This document shows, piece after piece, positions 6,010 to 6,335 of a stretch of DNA of 6,335 nt. The notes under the pieces were generated by a model. That model saw nothing but the letters and a program-made list of their open reading frames with translations, was not told where the DNA came from and did no database searches. Source of the DNA: Chloroflexota bacterium (GTDB taxonomy: Bacteria > Chloroflexota > Anaerolineae > SpSt-600); the NCBI GenBank assembly GCA_011041825.1, contig DRAO01000506.1, positions 1-6,335 of the forward strand, given 5' to 3'. Each line of letters starts with the position of its first letter. The first letter of the stretch is position 1. Position numbers and translations under genes: made by a program.

Positions 6010-6273
6010 TCAGGTTATATTGACGGCGGATGAACGGCCGCTTAGTGCGCAAGACCTTGTCCTACTCCAGGCAAGAGGAGATGTTGAAAGCGGCCTCAGC
6101 CTGGGAAGAACCTGACCCGTCCTGTCAAAACATTGCGAGTGGAGATCAACGGCGGGCTTCGTCGCTGGCAGCCCCGCTCACCAGCTATGGCTGCCGGTCT
6201 GATTGATTATATCTGGGCCGTTAAGGAGCTACTGATGACGGTTATCTCCCCCGAGGTCATCAACACAGAATAG
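6010..6273 (+). pseudogene. DDE transposase C-terminal remnant (IS1-like type)
   Basis: Two reading frames together give a recognisable transposase end. From 6030 one frame reads [20 protein letters not shown] then AASAWEE. After a frame change near 6105 the next reads [15 protein letters not shown] and [19 protein letters not shown], ending at the TAG at 6271-6273. The pattern [13 protein letters not shown]...NLVRPHKSLR...WQPRTPAMAAGLTDHIW is, from memory, the C-terminus of DDE transposases common in Chloroflexota and cyanobacteria and often labelled IS1-like; I am less sure of the family name than of it being a transposase. About 10 bases seem missing at the frame change, and SGYID at 6010-6024 in a third register suggests another deletion before 6030. 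The upstream catalytic part is absent, so it is non-functional. Confidence 0.72.
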
Positions 6274-6288
6274 GGAGACCACTCGGGG
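6249..6288 (+). repeat. Inverted repeat over the transposase-remnant end
   Basis: CCCCGAG (6249-6255) and CTCGGGG (6282-6288) are perfect 7-bp inverted arms. GTC (6256-6258) and GAC (6277-6279) extend the stem with a 2-nt bulge. The stop codon of the remnant lies in the loop. It may be a leftover of the insertion-sequence 3' end or a weak terminator for the operon; no T-run follows. The last 47 bases of the window show nothing else that I can identify. Confidence 0.35.
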
Positions 6289-6335
6289 ATTAAAGTGTGG
6301 AATATAGGCGATAACAATAACGGCAGGGATTATCC

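Noticed and set aside
1371..6293. The word GGGGATTAA occurs at both 1371-1379 and 6285-6293, next to the two transposase remnants.
   Set aside because: The neighbouring bases do not match and the remnants belong to different families, so a 9-bp match is most likely chance.

Overview
The window reads as one chromosomal carbohydrate-uptake locus, with every intact gene on the + strand. The organism is most likely a member of the Chloroflexota (Anaerolineae-like). This is an inference from the lipoprotein start of the binding protein (a Cys followed at once by a Pro/Thr-rich linker of the APTPTPEPT kind), moderate GC content, and a transposase tail ending in an [21 protein letters not shown] sequence that I associate with that phylum. 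No marker gene is present to fix the taxonomy.

Layout. Positions 1-226 hold no convincing gene but contain three copies of a 10-bp word in both orientations. A textbook sigma-70 promoter (227-255), followed by a perfect 14-bp LacI-type operator at the expected transcription start (261-274), drives a LacI/GalR-family repressor (289-1329), so the repressor very probably controls itself. A hairpin follows the gene. Positions 1376-1585 on the minus strand hold the broken N-terminal piece of an IS110-family transposase. The rest of the 454-bp gap up to 1783 holds only a hairpin, an 18-bp dyad and weak promoter-like words.

The main operon begins at 1784: a lipoprotein sugar-binding protein of the family 1 (CUT1) type, a strong 13-bp GC hairpin in the 76-nt gap, a MalF-like permease (3174-4109), a MalG-like permease (start overlapping the previous stop at 4106) and, 10 nt after its stop, a metallo-beta-lactamase-fold hydrolase (5016-5960) with all metal ligands present and a probable winged-helix tail. 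The transporter would bind a sugar or oligosaccharide outside the membrane and pass it through the permease pair. No ATPase is encoded here, so an ATPase from elsewhere must energise it. The hydrolase is the only enzyme in the operon, and its substrate cannot be read from the sequence.

Positions 5961-6335 hold no intact gene. They contain a frameshifted remnant of the C-terminus of a DDE transposase (about 6010-6273) and an inverted repeat over its end. Insertion-sequence debris therefore lies on both sides of the transport operon. I saw no RNA gene, CRISPR array or wholly new system. The best leads are the self-operator that is not repeated before the transport operon, the operon-linked hydrolase, and the mutually exclusive repeat pairings at 52-147.
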